Positions 12,301-26,400 are shown, counted from the stretch's first letter. The stretch: DNA of 64,000 bases from Sarocladium kiliense (GCA_030734395.1 JAUZTG010000012.1:310001-374000); one strand, 5' to 3'. Notes: a model not told the origin generated them from the sequence alone. A program made the numbers and translations.

Positions 12301-14781
12301 ATCACTCGTGTGGCCAGACACTTCCTCGCTATTCCAAGCCTTGTTCCGGTTGGGGCAGAGTAGGTTACCGAACCAGATGATCCAGAAGATAATGGCAGCA
12401 TTGATGAGGAAGATGAAGAAGCACAGCACCAGCTTCTCTCGCCATGCCATCCGGACATCTGGACGTCTCATGCGCCCAACAAAACGGAGGATAGGGGAAG
12501 GAATCCAGAAGGTGAGGGCCCAGACAACCGCGACCCAAATGCGGCGATCCATGCCGACTTCCTTCGTCTGAATATGCTTGCCTTTGGCAAGCTCTGGATC
12601 CATGGTCCCGGTGAAATCACCTTCGGCAGTGTAGTAGACGTCGTCTTTGTACGTATCACCTTTCGATCCAAGGCCGTAGTCACCTGTGCTGACATTGCGC
12701 TGGGCGGTCGGGGCAATGGATGGCGCCACAGCGAGATTGTGACCGAGTGAGACCTGGCTTAGGTTGCCTTGACTAACATTGCGGTTGTGCAACTGATCGT
12801 TGCTCTCGTTGAACTGGTCCGCGAACGGTGTAGGGAAATAACCGCTTCCATTCGCGGAGTATCCAGTATCAAACCCGGTGTCGAATGGGTTCTGGGGAAT
12901 GTTTGAACCCACGTCCAGCATGCTCTCAGCTTCCCACCATGCGGCTTCGCGAATCCAGACACGGTCCTTGCCAATGAACACCTCGCCATTGCTCCAGCCA
13001 CGCTCAAGCATCCAGGCTTCGATGCCTTCCCTGCCATCTTTGCAGCCAAGGACACCATAGCGTCGTACGAACTCATCGACATCGAAGTCTGCGGTGTAAT
13101 CGCAGACGCGATTTCGGCGGTTGGCCCACTCAGGAAGCCTCCATGACCTCAATTGGCGAGAAACCACACCTGCTGACCACGCGGAGGTGACGGATGGGAG
13201 GCCAGCTAGATTAGCAGGAGAGTCATCGGTTGGGTGGAGTGATAAATGGTACCACACACGGCTTGTTGCCAGCACATGCATGAGGTCGAAACGACCCGCT
13301 TGACCGAGATTGATGCCTTGTCCCTCGATAGGGAAAAGTAACTTCTTCAAGAAACCATCCTCATCCGCAGCGAAACCAACCTTCTCCAAGACAACCTCCC
13401 GCTTCTCCAGGTCACGCTGTCGGTCTCTTCCAGTTGGGCCAGTCATGATGCCGAGATCAGGTGCAACTTCAGCGACCGCCTGTTGCACCTCCTTCATAAC
13501 AGAAGAGCCGGTAGGGGTGATTTCGATGCCATCGGCAATCATTTCGGCGTTGAGACCTTGGCTGTCGTCGAAAACGGACTTCATGCTCACAGCTTTGCCG
13601 AGAGTTGGGTCTGGAATGTCGATTACGGTAAGGGTCACGGTATCCCCATTGTCGTCAGCTGAAACACTGGCATGAGTGCCGCGGCCATCCAGGGATTCGA
13701 CGCCGTCCTTGATACGAGCCATTTGCGCAGCGATTGCGCTGTTCGCCTTAGTAATGACCCAATCGACGAGAGCTTCATACAAGCCCCCAACAAGCGTGCG
13801 GCGATCCTCAGTGCTAGTCTGTTGGACCAAGACTTCAGGGTCCATTCCAAGGAGTCCACCGACATCTTCACACATCTCCTCGAGAGCTTCGGCATCGAGA
13901 TCGTAGTCGAGGGTGTTGCCAAGCTTGAGCAAACCTGCGAGGATTGAGATCAGGTTGCGGTGGGCCGAACCCTTGATACCGATTTCCTTAAGAGCCTGGC
14001 GGAAGTCGTCGGCAGCAGCAGCGTCATCGGCGGTTGGCAAATAAGACGGAGGAAAATATGTACCCGATCTCTCAAGCAGAGAGTACGTTGAGGCAGACTT
14101 GAGACCCAAGAACTCTCTCTCTGCAGGTGTAGATACTGAGGTCAGGAGGTAGTAGAACACGTCAAATGCGCGGTAGCCAGCCTCAGGAGGGATACTGAGT
14201 AACCCATTCGTGGTATCAATGCCACCTTGTGAAAGAGCGAGAGAAGCTGACTCGAGCTTTCCCGTTAAACTGAGGGTGAGCGTTGCGCCCAACGCCACAT
14301 GCCGTGACATGGCAGGATTGTACGGGGTACAACAGCGAACGAAAGGTTGAACGACTTCAAGGGCTTTGTGAAGCATCGATGGGGTTGAAAAAGGGAAACT
14401 CGAAAGCATAGGGCCCATGAGCGAGGGTGTCGATCCATGGAGAGACCTGATCAAGGTTAGTATCTAGAAACAATCGCACGACGGATGGACTTCAGCATAC
14501 CCGAGGATGATGCAGCCGTCCTCAGCTCGGCGACGAGCATGTTCGAAGGCTCGTGACGCTAGGGACGCATCAACAGTGCCACCGGAGCGAGCAGCTGTGA
14601 GCCATGTGTTGACAACAAGGCTGGTGCTGGCGTCAAGGCCGTGGGCTTGGCCGTTGAGATAGATATTGTGGACAGCATTGAGCAGTGTCGTCGTCGAGAC
14701 CTGGGCAGTCTGAGGGCCACCAGCCCGAGGACCACCAATGCCTTCCGATGCCATGGAGTACATGGACATGCGGTTCGCCAT
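9345..14781 (-). CDS. csmB: class VII chitin synthase with degenerate myosin-like head (CsmB/Chs5 type)
   Basis: Membrane enzyme that polymerises UDP-GlcNAc into chitin at hyphal tips and septa. Exons (minus strand) are 14781-14501, 14446-10793 and 10743-9345, giving 1777 aa. The first intron has a perfect TACTAAC branch site; the second (10744-10792) interrupts the codon for Cys in the CLPGCFTMYR motif. The N-terminal half (to about residue 600) is the myosin-motor-like region. It lacks the P-loop and switch motifs seen in its neighbour, as expected for class VII. Two membrane segments, a cytochrome b5-like domain without the heme HPGG, and the chitin synthase 2 domain follow. The catalytic domain shows VDADTSVEED, GEDRYLTTL and LSQRRRWINST (Gln near residue 1394). 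The tail ends in a DEK_C-like domain, preceded by a Met/Gln/Pro-rich linker longer than in the neighbour. Start chosen: ATG giving MANRMSMYSM, since the upstream in-frame codon is not ATG. Confidence 0.93.
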
Positions 14782-17440
14782 AGTGAAGAAGGGGAGAGGT
14801 GTCAAGTCCTCGGAGGACTGCACCTAGTGTCGATATTCGTTCGAATTCGGGGAGGTCGAAGTCTGGCCAGGGGGTCAAGAGTGACTAAAGTTGAGCGAGC
14901 ACTGACGAAACCCGGTGCTGTTTCAATTAATCGACGAGAGTCGTGAGAAGCGAGCGTATCGAACGAGAGGCGTGAATCGTGAGTTGGTGTGGACTATCCC
15001 TCCTATCCTAGGACGCGGTATCCAGTCTGCACGGAGACAGACACGATCGAGTAGGTGGTATTAAAGGGTGTAGGATCGGAAGCAAGTAAAGATAGGAGAG
15101 GAAAAGCAACGATTGGAAGGAAGCAGCCAAAGCGAGTGAGGCTAGCAACCGCAACGAAGAGAAGGATATAGGAAGAGCAGAAGCACCGAGACAACAGAGT
15201 CGAGGGCGATGGGAGATGGCAGAGGATGGGGAGAACGAAGGCGAGGAGGATGGACATGCAACACTCGAGACACAGCTTGCTACAAGTGTTGTGGTGGGTG
15301 CTGCGAAGGCAACAGTAGGCTGTTGGTAGTAATCTGGGAGCCCCTGGTGCCTGAAGCCGCTGCTGGAGTAACCTTTAGTACAGCGGTTCAGGGAGAAAGA
15401 TGTGCCTGGCTTAGGGCAGAGAGGCGCTGAAAGCTGCCTGTACTTTCGTGTGTACTGTGCCGACCAGCTCTCGCACTGTCTCACCACCACCCATCCATCC
15501 CCTGCACGGTAGAGCGAAGCGATCGCCTGTTCCTCCACCCACACTCCTACAACACGACCCTCCCACTTTTCCTAAACTTGGAACAGCGGCTGCGGCCGAA
15601 GGAGGGAGGGCCAGACCCAGACTCCAGCCAGCTCGCCCCCCCAACGTTTGATACGAGCTTTTTCAGTGGAAGCAGTCCAAGCAACCTTAATGCTGCCTCG
15701 AGGCTGTGCAACTGCATGAATGATGCTGGCGATCCTTCACTGGCTTGGCTCCGCACAAAGCCTCGACGATGGAGTGCTGATTCCAGTCTACACGTACGGA
15801 GTGATACACGCTGTACCATGGGGGATGGGACTTTCCTCCGGAGAATAAGAAATACGTTGGGAGATTTCAATGGGGTCGGAATGCTACAAGACACGGCATA
15901 TCAGCCACAAGCCGACGCGGGTTTCCATCTGTCCTTGTGGGTATGCTGTGTCTCACTCCCTACAGTTGGATGCACGACTAAAATGCAAATCAGCATCAAG
16001 CGCGTCAGAGACTCGAGCAGTTGACTCTATTTCAGGGGCATCACAGTCAGGCCCGGCGGCCCACACGCTAGCATCGCCCACCCATCGAAAATTCTGGACA
16101 CCTGCTCGGCTGTGGGTGGAGGATACTGTGAACGCTTAGGCAAGCACAGGAGCTTGGCTTTGAACCGGGGCAAACGGACAGGCCGCTAGCATCGCTGAGA
16201 GTGAGGGTCCAATATCGGGCGACTGGGGAATTCAGAGGATGGAGTTGGAACTTAAATTCGAAAGAGCGAGAACATAATACGGTCAATCTTGCAGTAACAA
16301 GCCTCATGTCTGGACAACTGCACGCCGTGGCGTCTAGCCAACCCAGAACTTGCTCAGGATGCCAATCACCCAAGAGACACAACAACAGAAAGAAAAACAA
16401 AGCCGTGCTCAGTTCCAGGTGCAGGGAGTGGCTAGCTCGCATGTGCCATGGTGGAGCTCGGAGTCCAGCGGGACAGGGGATACGAGAGGGATGGTGTACA
16501 ACCCACCACTCTGGCCAGCCTGGGCTGGGGCATCAGGCGCAAGAAATCTCGTGTTCTGTTGCAATGACCAGCAAGGCGACAAGGGTAAGCACGATCTGAG
16601 CATGGCGAAGAATGGATGGGAAAATTCTATTGCATGGGCTTGGCTTCGGCAGCAGGACTCAGCCGAGTATCTTGATCCAACGTTCAGCTGGATTTCGTCC
16701 TGGCTTGGAACAATTGATGGTTCACGCGTCTGGTGTTATGGCCTTGTCGAAAGCTGCAGGCAATGGAACGCGGACGCATCTCCCCCAGCAAGCCACCTCA
16801 CGCGTTCTCAGCGAATGGCTGAGGAGTGGCCTGGGCCAACCGCCGGTGCCGAAAAGCAATGACAACCACTGCTCACAGAGCCTGTACATGCTGTGAGGCG
16901 ATCGACCGTTCCGACAGGGGTTGTACAGTGCGAATGACTTCTGTGACCCCCTTTTAGCATCTGGGTCGGCACTTTCAGGCTCTGGGTTCTTAGAATTGGA
17001 GCCACATGCTTGCCTTCGCCCCAGCCGATACCTGGGTCAAGGTAGTGTGGTCCAACAGGAGATCCAACACAGTGTGGCAGGCAGTGAGCTGGGCTCCAGG
17101 GCAGTTCCATCAAAACTAGTCGGCCTCCTTTCCCTCTTGCTATCGTTGTAACCTCGTCACCATACACAACTGCACGGAGTCTTTGGGCAATTGTCCTGTA
17201 ACCTCGGCGGCCCGTCGTTTCCTATCTGCTTTCTTTCGTCCTTCGTTCACGACTTTCGTTAATTCCAAACTTCTTGAATATCCGCCGCTCGCTAAGTAAT
17301 CGCCTCCTGTCAAGTGTACTGGCCCGACTTCAGTCTACCAGCACGATCGTCCGAATCCAAGCAACGTCAACCCAGTCTGTTCGCACTCAGCTGCCGGTTC
17401 TTGAATCGATCCACGAGCCCCTTGGCTCGCCATCGGCAAT
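14782..17440. promoter_or_regulatory. 2.66-kb bidirectional promoter region of the chitin synthase pair
   Basis: The region lies between the start codons of two divergent chitin synthases. The right end (17160-17440) is a pyrimidine-rich leader for the class V gene; the left end (14830-15200) is the matching purine-rich (leader) side of the class VII gene. Several open frames of up to about 178 codons cross the middle on both strands. They overlap each other, have no recognisable domain, and translate into low-complexity Ser/Pro/Arg-rich sequence, so I do not call them genes. Confidence 0.55.
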
Positions 17441-20400
17441 ATGAGTCTTCCTCCCCTTGGTGGTGGCAGCGGAGGCGCTCATAACCAGCCATCTCTTCCC
17501 TCGCTTCCCTCTCATCTTCAGTCCGACACGAATCTCACTGCCCACCTGGCCAGCCGATTCCATGTATCCCATCCGACGGCGAGACTATCATCTCATGCAC
17601 TCATCTCCCTCAACACATATACGTCCTCCTCCAAGGGACCTGATGGAGGCAAAGAAGGAAGCGCCCAAGCCGGTGCAGAGGACATGGCCGAGCGTGCTTG
17701 GGTCCGGCTTGGGCACAGGTCGGAGAACCAAGCCATTGTGTTCCTGTAAGTCTACGCCCTATCTGAGCTGGTGATGGAAGCTCTGGGATCTAATATGCTT
17801 GGCAGCGGTGAATCTGGTTCTGGAAAGTCAACTATTCGATCCCATCTCCTCACATCGATCCTGAACAAGTCATCAACCCCCTTGTCCAACAAGCTGTCTT
17901 TGGCAGCATATGTCTTTGACACCCTCACGACTACCAAGACCGCGACGACTCCTACGGCCTCCAAGGCTGGCCTCTTCTATGAGCTTCAGTACGATACTTC
18001 CGCCACCACTAATCCCATCCTCCTGGGTGGCAAGCTGCTTGACCACCGCTTCGAACGTAGCCGAATTGCCGATGTTCCGACGGGTGAGAGGAACTATCAC
18101 GTTCTGTACTATCTTCTTGCAGGTACGAGCGATGCCGAGAAGGCTCACTTGGGATTGGATGGCGCCAGCGGCATCACCTCTAAGCGTTGGAAGTACTTGG
18201 GCCACCCCACGCAGCTCAAGGTGGGCATCAACGACGCCGAGGGCTTCCAGGTGTTCAAGAATGCCCTGAAGAAACTTGAGTTCCCAAGGAGCGATATTGC
18301 CGAGATTTGCCAGATTCTCGCCGCCATACTTCACATCGGCCAACTCGAGTTCGAAACCACCAGCGACACTAGTGCGACTGGCGACGACAGCGGTGGCTTC
18401 TCTCACGAGGGAGGCACCACTTTCACCGGCGTCAGGAACAAGGATGTGCTTGCCATTATTGCCGCCTTTCTCGGAGTTAGCGCTGGTGAGCTTCAGCAGA
18501 CTCTTGGATACAAAACCAAGATGATACACAAGGAACGCGTCACGGTCATGCTTGACCCCGTTGGTGCTCGTGCCCATGCCAATGAGCTGTCCAGAACGCT
18601 GTACTCGCTTCTTGTTGCTTGGATTATGGAAAGCGTCAACCAGAGGATTTGCGCTCCTGAGGAGAGCATTGCCAACACTATCTCCATTGTCGACTTCCCC
18701 GGGTTCGCCCAGCAATCAGCCACAGGGTCGACCCTGGACCAGCTTCTAAACAACGCTGCTACTGAGGCCATCTATAACTTCACTCTTCACAACTTCTTCG
18801 ATCGCAAGGCTGAGGTCCTCGAGTCTGAGGAAGTCAGCGTGGCTCCTACCAGCTACTTCGATAACTCAGATGCTGTGCGTGGTCTCTTGAAGCCAGGCAA
18901 TGGTCTGCTTAGCATTCTGGACGACCAGACCCGTCGCAACCGCTCTGATATGCAGCTGCTCGAGAGTCTCCGCAAACGCTTCGAGGGCAAGAATGCTGCT
19001 ATCGAGGTGGGCTCCTCCACGGCGAAGCTTCCGGGAAGCAACTTCATGACAGAGAACACAGCTGCCACATTCACTGTGCGCCACTTCGCCGGGGAGGTCG
19101 ACTACCCAATCAAGGGTCTCATCGAGGAAAATGGAGAGATCATTTCTGGTGACCTTCTCAACCTTGCCAACTCTAGCAAGAGCGAGTTCGTTTCCAGGCT
19201 CTTTGGCCAAGATGCCCTGCAGACCGTCACTCACCCCAACGAGAAAACTCAACTCATGCAGGCCACTGTTAGCTCTAAACCCACTCGTGCTCCCAGTGTC
19301 ATGTCCCGCAAGACCACCAAGTCTCGCTATCCTGCGGCCTTCCGCCGCAAGCAACTTGAAGAGGCCAACGAGACGGTCGAGCAAATGAGCGAGACGGGTT
19401 CTACGAAGAGGACGACAGCCAAGCCTGCTACTGAGCAAGGCGCTTCCGGCCAATATCTGGCAGCGCTGGATAATGTCCAGAAAGCCGTCACGGATCCTGG
19501 CACCAACGCCTACTTCGTCTTCTGCCTAAAGCCCAACGACCGAAGAATCGCCAATCAATTTGATAGCAAGTGTGTCAGGATGCAAGTCCAAACTTTCGGT
19601 ATTGCCGAGATCAGCCAACGGCTTCGCTCGGCTGATTTCAGTATTTTCTTGCCATTTGGTGAATTCTTGGGTCTTGCAGATGCCGAAACTATGCTTGTAG
19701 GCAGCGAGCGTGAAAGGGCCGAGATGGTGATTGAGGAGAAGCGCTGGCCCAACAACGAAGTCCAGGTCGGCTCTACAGGTGTTTTCCTGAGTGAGCGATG
19801 CTGGATGGAAGTTGCTCAGCTCACCGACGCGGCTACTGCTGCTGGTCTCTATGGTGTTGCAACGCCTGGCTTGGGTCTTACCCCCGGCGAGTCACCGTTC
19901 GGTGCGTCAAATGAAAGAGGTGGCTCCAGCGGCACAACTCCCTTGATGGCGGGGGAGAAGTCTCGCAGTGGTTACTTCGGCGGCGACGATGCGCGATCTG
20001 AAGCTGGCGTATCTGCTGTTGGCGGTGGCGATCTCTTCAAGAACATGGACACTAGAGAGCATCTCGCCGAACGAGGCAATGAGAAGGCTCTCGTTGAGGT
20101 TGACGAGTACCGCGACAGTCCGAGTCGCAAGCGCTGGCTATTCCTGGTGTATTTCTTGACCTGGTTCATTCCCGACTTCCTCATCCGATGGCTTGGGCGA
20201 ATGCCTCGCAAGGACGTCAGAATGGCATGGAGGGAGAAGGTCGCCATCAACATGCTCATCTGGCTCATGTGCGGTGTTGCGATCTTCTTCATCGTCCTCA
20301 TGCCTATGTTGATTTGCCCGACGCAGCACGTTTATAGTGGCCAGGAACTCTCTTCCTACGATGGTGGCAAGGGTAGCAAAGGAGCATACGTGTCGATCCG

Positions 20401-23144
20401 TGGCTATGTCTATGACTTGGGTTCATTTGCCCCCCGTCACTACCCCCCTTACCTGGAGACCAAGGAGCTGCTTGACTATGCTGGCAAGGATGTGACCAAC
20501 CTTTTCCCCGTTCAAGTCAGCGCCCTCTGCAACGGCACAAACGGCGACCATGACATCGATCCTCGCGTGACTTTGGACTACCGGAAAGTGAACTTCACCG
20601 GCAGCCCCAATCTCATCAATGGCAACGACGACAATGCGCAGTATCATGATTTCCGTTACTTCACTAGCACCGATGACAGGAGGCCAATGTGGTACAAGCA
20701 GCAAATGATCATGATGCGCTCCAACTTCATGAAGGGCAACGTCGGATATTCGCCCCAGTACGTCAAGTCTCTTGCGAACAAGCAGCAAGCCATTGCGATT
20801 ATCGACGGAAAGGTGTATGACTTGACCACCTATATCACTGGTGGCCGCCGGATGATCCCCGCACCTGGTGAAAGCTCCAAGGGCTTGGATCAATCCAAGA
20901 CGAACTTCATGGATCCTTCAGTCGTTCAACTCTTCCAGCTCAAGTCAGGAGGCGATATCACGAAACTGTGGAACTCGCTGAACCTGCCTGACAACAAGAA
21001 GCGAGATCTGGGTAGATGCTTGGATAACCTGTTCTACGTCGGCGATGTCGACACAAGAAACTCCGTCCGCTGTCAGTTCGCCGAATACCTTGTCTTGGCC
21101 ATCTCAGTTCTCCTTGCTTCAGTACTCGGATTCAAGTTCTTGGCTGCGCTGCAATTTGGAGGCAAGAATGTTCCCGAGAACCTGGACAAGTTCGTGCTGT
21201 GTCAAATCCCCGCGTACACCGAAGACGAAGACTCCCTCCGCCGCGCTATCGACTCTGCCGCCAGGATGCGGTATGACGATAAGCGTAAACTGCTCGTTGT
21301 TATTTGCGATGGTATGATCATTGGACAGGGCAATGACAGGCCAACACCGCGTATTGTGCTCGATATTCTTGGAGTATCCGAGACGGTTGACCCGGAACCC
21401 CTCAGCTTCGAATCGCTCGGCGAAGGTCTCAAGCAGCACAACATGGGCAAAGTCTACTCCGGTCTATACGAGGTTCAAGGTCACATCGTTCCTTTCATGG
21501 TTGTTGTGAAGGTCGGCAAGCCGTCTGAGGTTTCCCGCCCAGGTAACCGTGGTAAGCGCGATTCTCAAATGGTCATCATGCGTTTCCTCAACCGCGTTCA
21601 CTACAACCTCGCCATGAGCCCCCTGGAACTGGAAATGTACCACCAAATTCGCAACATCATTGGAGTCAACCCAACCTTCTACGAGTTCACGCTGCAAATT
21701 GATGCCGATACGGTCGTCGCTCCTGACTCAGCAAGTCGTATGGTATCCGCCTTCATTGATGACACTCGCCTGATCGCCGTCTGTGGCGAAACCGCTCTCA
21801 CAAATGCCAAGTCCTCCTTCATCACTATGATTCAGGTTTACGAGTACTGGATTTCTCACAATCTTGCCAAGGCTTTCGAAAGTTTGTTCGGCTCAGTCAC
21901 TTGTTTGCCCGGTTGTTTCACCATGTACCGCATTCGTGCAGCAGAAACTGGCAAGCCGTTATTCGTGAGCCGCGAGGTCGTCGAGGCTTATGCTGCTATC
22001 CGAGTCGATACTCTACACATGAAGAACCTGCTGCATCTCGGCGAGGATCGATACCTGACGACTCTCCTGCTCAAGTTCCACTCCAAGTACAAGACCAAGT
22101 ATCTCTTCTCCGCTCACGCTTGGACCGTTGCTCCCGACTCTTGGCAGGTCTTCTTGTCTCAACGTCGTCGCTGGATTAACTCGACCGTGCACAATCTTAT
22201 CGAGCTTATGCCTATGAACCAGCTTTGCGGTTTCTGCTGTTTCTCTATGCGCTTCATTGTCTTCATCGACCTCCTCAGTACCATTGTACAGCCTGTCACT
22301 GTGGCTTACATCGGATACCTGATCTACCGCGTTGTGGAAAACCCTAACGTCGTACCAGTCACTGCCTTCATCTTACTCGGTGCGATCTACGGTCTGCAGG
22401 CCATCATTTTCATCCTCCGACGCAAGTGGGAGATGATTGGCTGGATGATTCTGTATATCATCGCTATCCCGGTCTTCAGCTTTGGTCTCCCCTTGTACTC
22501 TTTCTGGCACATGGATGACTTCAACTGGGGTAATACTCGTGTCGTCGCTGGTGAGAAGGGCAAGAAGGTCGTCATCACTGATGAGGGCAAGTTCGATCCC
22601 AGCTCAATTCCTCACAAGAAGTGGGAGGAGTACCAGGCGGAACTCTGGGAGACCCAGACTTCCAAGGACGACACCTACTCTGAGGTATCCGGCTACAGCT
22701 ACGGCACTAAGGCGCCCGCTGTGTACTCTGAGTACGCCTACCCCAGCAGCCGTCCTGGCTCGACCACTGGCATGATTCCTCCTTTCGACTCCCGCAATGC
22801 CTCTCGCATGTCCCTCGCTGCCTCAGAGATGGGTGGTGGCATGCAGAACCGTATGAGCACGTACGGTGGATCACAGTTCTTCTCACAGGAGGACATGGTT
22901 GGTCTCCCCAGTGACGATGCCCTCCTTGCTGAGATCCGCGAGATTCTCCGCACCGCCGACTTGATGACGGTTACCAAGAAGGCCATCAAGCAGGAATTGG
23001 AGCGTCGCTTCGGTGTTCCGCTTGATGCTAAGAAGGCTTATATCAACAGTGGTATGTACACCTTGATCGAAGACACTACTTATGACACATTTGACTAACT
23101 TACCTCCTCTAGCAACTGAAGCACTCTTGACTGGCCAGCTGTAA
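17441..23144 (+). CDS. csmA: class V chitin synthase with complete myosin motor-like head (CsmA/Chs6 type)
   Basis: Chitin synthase delivered along actin to hyphal tips in studied fungi. Exons are 17441-17745, 17806-23051 and 23113-23144 (1860 aa). Intron 1 ends just before the P-loop GESGSGKST (residues 103-111). The last intron (23052-23112) has donor GTATGT; skipping it would give a run-on tail, while splicing adds ATEALLTGQL. The motor domain fills about residues 1-780. Membrane segments lie near 875 and 905. A cytochrome b5-like domain without HPGG follows. The CHS2 domain carries the DADT motif (Asp 1401 and 1403), GEDRYLTTLLL (Glu near 1515) and QRRRW (1554-1558). Hydrophobic segments follow, then a cytosolic linker and a DEK_C domain. 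Length and order match CsmA-type enzymes. The P-loop marks it as class V in contrast to its class VII neighbour. Confidence 0.95.
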
Positions 23145-23492
23145 GGGTTGAATATTTGGCGTTGATTAGATCGCGTCCTGCATTAGCACAGTGTGCTCGG
23201 GGGGAAGGGTCAGGGTTCAATATGCACACATTTCTTGGGCGAAACATAATGGAGAGCACAAACTGCGCAGCGCGAAGTCAAAATTCGGGATCTTTGGATA
23301 TGGAAACTCTGGTGGAGGTGTTTGGGAAAGCTATGTTTTTGCAAAATCCTGTATTGTGCTTTCTTTTGGCTTTTGGGAGCGGTAACAACAACGTATAAAA
23401 CATAATTATCACCATCGTTTACAAGCACGCTGATACAGCAAGTTGAACCGCATGACTGTCTTTGATGTAATTTCTATATCCTGACTGGTATG
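23145..23492. terminator. 3' intergenic region of convergent csmA-like and URB1 genes
   Basis: These 348 bp lie between two stop codons. A TATAAA-like sequence followed by A-rich DNA (23394-23405) could serve polyadenylation of the chitin synthase transcript. Nothing else is recognised. Confidence 0.4.
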
Positions 23493-26400
23493 CTAAGCTT
23501 TTGATAATCGCTCAACAAGCTTCTCAACTCCACCTTGACTCCATGTCCCAACCTTCTCCTGGTCACAAGTCTCCCACACTCTCCTCACCAACGCATCATA
23601 CACACCAACCTCCTCCACAACATCACACACAGCCCTCTGCGCAGCCAACCAACTGAACACGCCAAACCTCGTCGCCAACGTCGTACTGCCCCCCTCAATC
23701 TCCGTCGCGCGATACACGATCCTTAAGATCTTCTGGCGCAGGTTCGACCGCACATAAGGGTTTGCCGCTAGAGCTAGGATCTTCTCGAACCAGCGTCTGC
23801 GGTGGAAGACGGCGAGGTCGGAGGGTGTGCGGAGGGCGTCGAGGAGGTAGGTGAGCAGCCAGGCTAGTTCGGCGTAGTAGCGATCATCTTCGGAGGGTTC
23901 GCCGTGGAGGATTTCTGGGGCGAGGGGCAGGCGATCAGGGGACCAGACGGGGCCGCGGGTGAGGAAGGTGTTGACTTTGGGGTAGAGGACGTGAAGTGGG
24001 TTGCGGAGCACGTCGATGGCGTGGATGGTGAAGGCGACGAAGGGGGAGGGGACGGGTCCGTCGGAGACGAGATGGGTGGAGGATTCGGCGAGCTCGGAGA
24101 GGAGGAGCCAGATCTGGTCTTTCTCCTCGTAGGAGGATTCTTTGACCTTGGCGGCGAGCTTGAGGAGGTTTGTGAGGGCTTCTTTGCGGATGTGGGTGTG
24201 GGGGGAGAGGAGGAGGTGGACGAGACGAGCGGCCCAGTCGTCTTCGAGGAGGTCTTCGACGCTTTGGTTTGTCCATTTGATGAGGACTGTGTTATCTTCG
24301 ACGGGGTGTTGCTCGACGTGAAGGGTTTCCTCGAGGGCCGTGGCATCGATGATCGTAGCTGACTTCTTCTCTGCAGGAGGAGAATCCTCATCTGGAGTGG
24401 CCTCGTCGACGGGGAAAGCCTGCAGGAGATCGACGTCTTCTGAAGCCCCTAATTTCGTGGTCTTGACGGAGGCATCTTTCAGAGAGTCACGGATCTGCTG
24501 GTACACGGCACGTAGGACGGGCTTCTTTCCCTCTGAGAGGTTCGAAGCGTTGAAGTACAGGGAGAGGATTTTGCCGAGCAGGGTTTTGTGATCCTTGCTT
24601 GCTTTCGCCGTTGCGAATGACAATTGCTCTGCCAGCGCGACGCCCAGGAGGGAGAAAGATTGCCTCTCCTTGTCTGACCCTACCTCCTCAATCTTTGTCT
24701 CGAACAATTCCACGTACTTGATCGGAGTCGATGCACACCTGGTGATGCTATTGTCCAGGTATTGCCAGACCAGGTTCAGGTCTTGCTTGGTAGTGCTTCT
24801 CAGGGCTAGTAATGCTCGGTGGACATCGTTCAGCTTTGCGCTTTGAGAAACGACTTGATTTTCAACAGCCACAGTCTCCAAGACCTTCTTGAGGTGTGTC
24901 GAAGAGTCTGCAGAGTCACTCTGGCATAGGAGGCGTAGGAGAGCTGTGAAAGGTGAAAGGGCGGTTCCGTCTGCTGGCTTCCCGGGTTTCGTGAACCAAC
25001 GCATGCCAGGAGAGTAGCTCGCTATTGATACGAGATTCTCAAGCTCAATCATGCCAAATGAGGTAGCTTCTGCATCGGCCTTTTCACTATCGATCTTCTT
25101 AAGCGTCTCAGCAAGGAAAGGCGAGACATCGAAGTTGGCGGCCAGGGCCACACGGGGCACGACCTCGTAGTAAAGCCGGAGCAGGCGACTTGCCAGGGTT
25201 CGGTGCAGGTAGTGCTCTGAGGGAATGGCTTTATATGAACGGACAATTTCGACCATGTCTGGAACGCGCCGGCAAATGGCATCAAGGAGCTGTCGAGCCG
25301 CGTCCTTCCAGAGAGAAGAGCTTGAGCGGAAGCCGTCCTCGAGAAGCTCAAGGACCGAGGTCAGCTTTTCGAGTGCCACGACGACAATGCGGGTAGCGAA
25401 GAAAGAGGTCAGGTGGGACTCGGGATTGAAGCATCGGCTGAGAACCTTCTGGGTAATCGGGGATGGAATGACGTTGTCCAGGAGGATAGGGACAGGTGGA
25501 GGCACCGCAGCGTAGAGGACACGATCGCCGAAGGAGGGAGGGATGGGTATCATCATGGTGTTGAACAGGAAAGCGGCGTATCCAATCCAGGTCATGGTCA
25601 GCTTCGGCTCGAAGGTGAAGGATCGGTTGTTGTAGAAGTAATCCGAGATCAGCTCTGGTGCCGCTGTGAAGATGGCAACTAAAAGCTCAGCGTGCTTCGA
25701 ATTCGACCAAGGGCGCAACTTTTGAGCCACCTCTGACAGCACGAAGTTGTAGACAGGTACACCCTCATCCAGAGTGCCAACCCAGAGATCAGAGCTGTTC
25801 GAAGCCGTTGCACCTCGGGTCAGCGAAGGCTGGTCTTCCTCCGCCGTCTTTGGGTAAAGGCCTGTGGCAGGGTAGAGAATGCCTGCGCTTTGTGTTGTGA
25901 CAATGTACAAGAGGAACTCATGAGCCTTGTCACCCACAGTAACTTGCGAGTCGTCACCCAGAGCAGTGGCATTGTTGTTGTATAGTGCCAGCACGCGCAT
26001 AAGTGTCTTGGTGTTGAAAGCCCTGAGTTTGGACGGCCTGTCGATCTTCTCATCCATCAGGATGTAAGTCTTGAGCGAGTCCAGAATTTCCACTGCAACA
26101 TATGGTGGATCGCTTTTGATCGTATAGGTGAGGTGCGAGATCCATTCTCGCTGTGAGAGGAGCTCCTTTCGTGCAGCGGAGTGTAGGTACCTGAGACAGC
26201 TCAGAAGGAATCGGACAGCAGTCGTCCTGATAGATGCTCGGTGCACGTCTTCTTGTCCCTCACCAACGTGTCCCAGCTCAAGATTGCGTCCCAGCGATGC
26301 GAAGGTGGAATCCCGTGCGCGGAAGATTCTTTTCGCAAACGCCCCGCCGTCAATGCACACAGCTTCTGTCAATAACCGTAAAGTAGGAGATATGATGAAG

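Noticed and set aside
15008..16862. Several overlapping open frames (up to about 178 codons) in the chitin synthase intergenic region
   Set aside because: They overlap each other on both strands, translate to low-complexity Ser/Pro/Arg-rich sequence, and lack domains or splice structure.
23904..24362. 152-codon Gly/Glu/Asp/Val-rich plus-strand open frame
   Set aside because: It is the antisense shadow of the URB1 C-terminal half, whose reading frame has clear family features.
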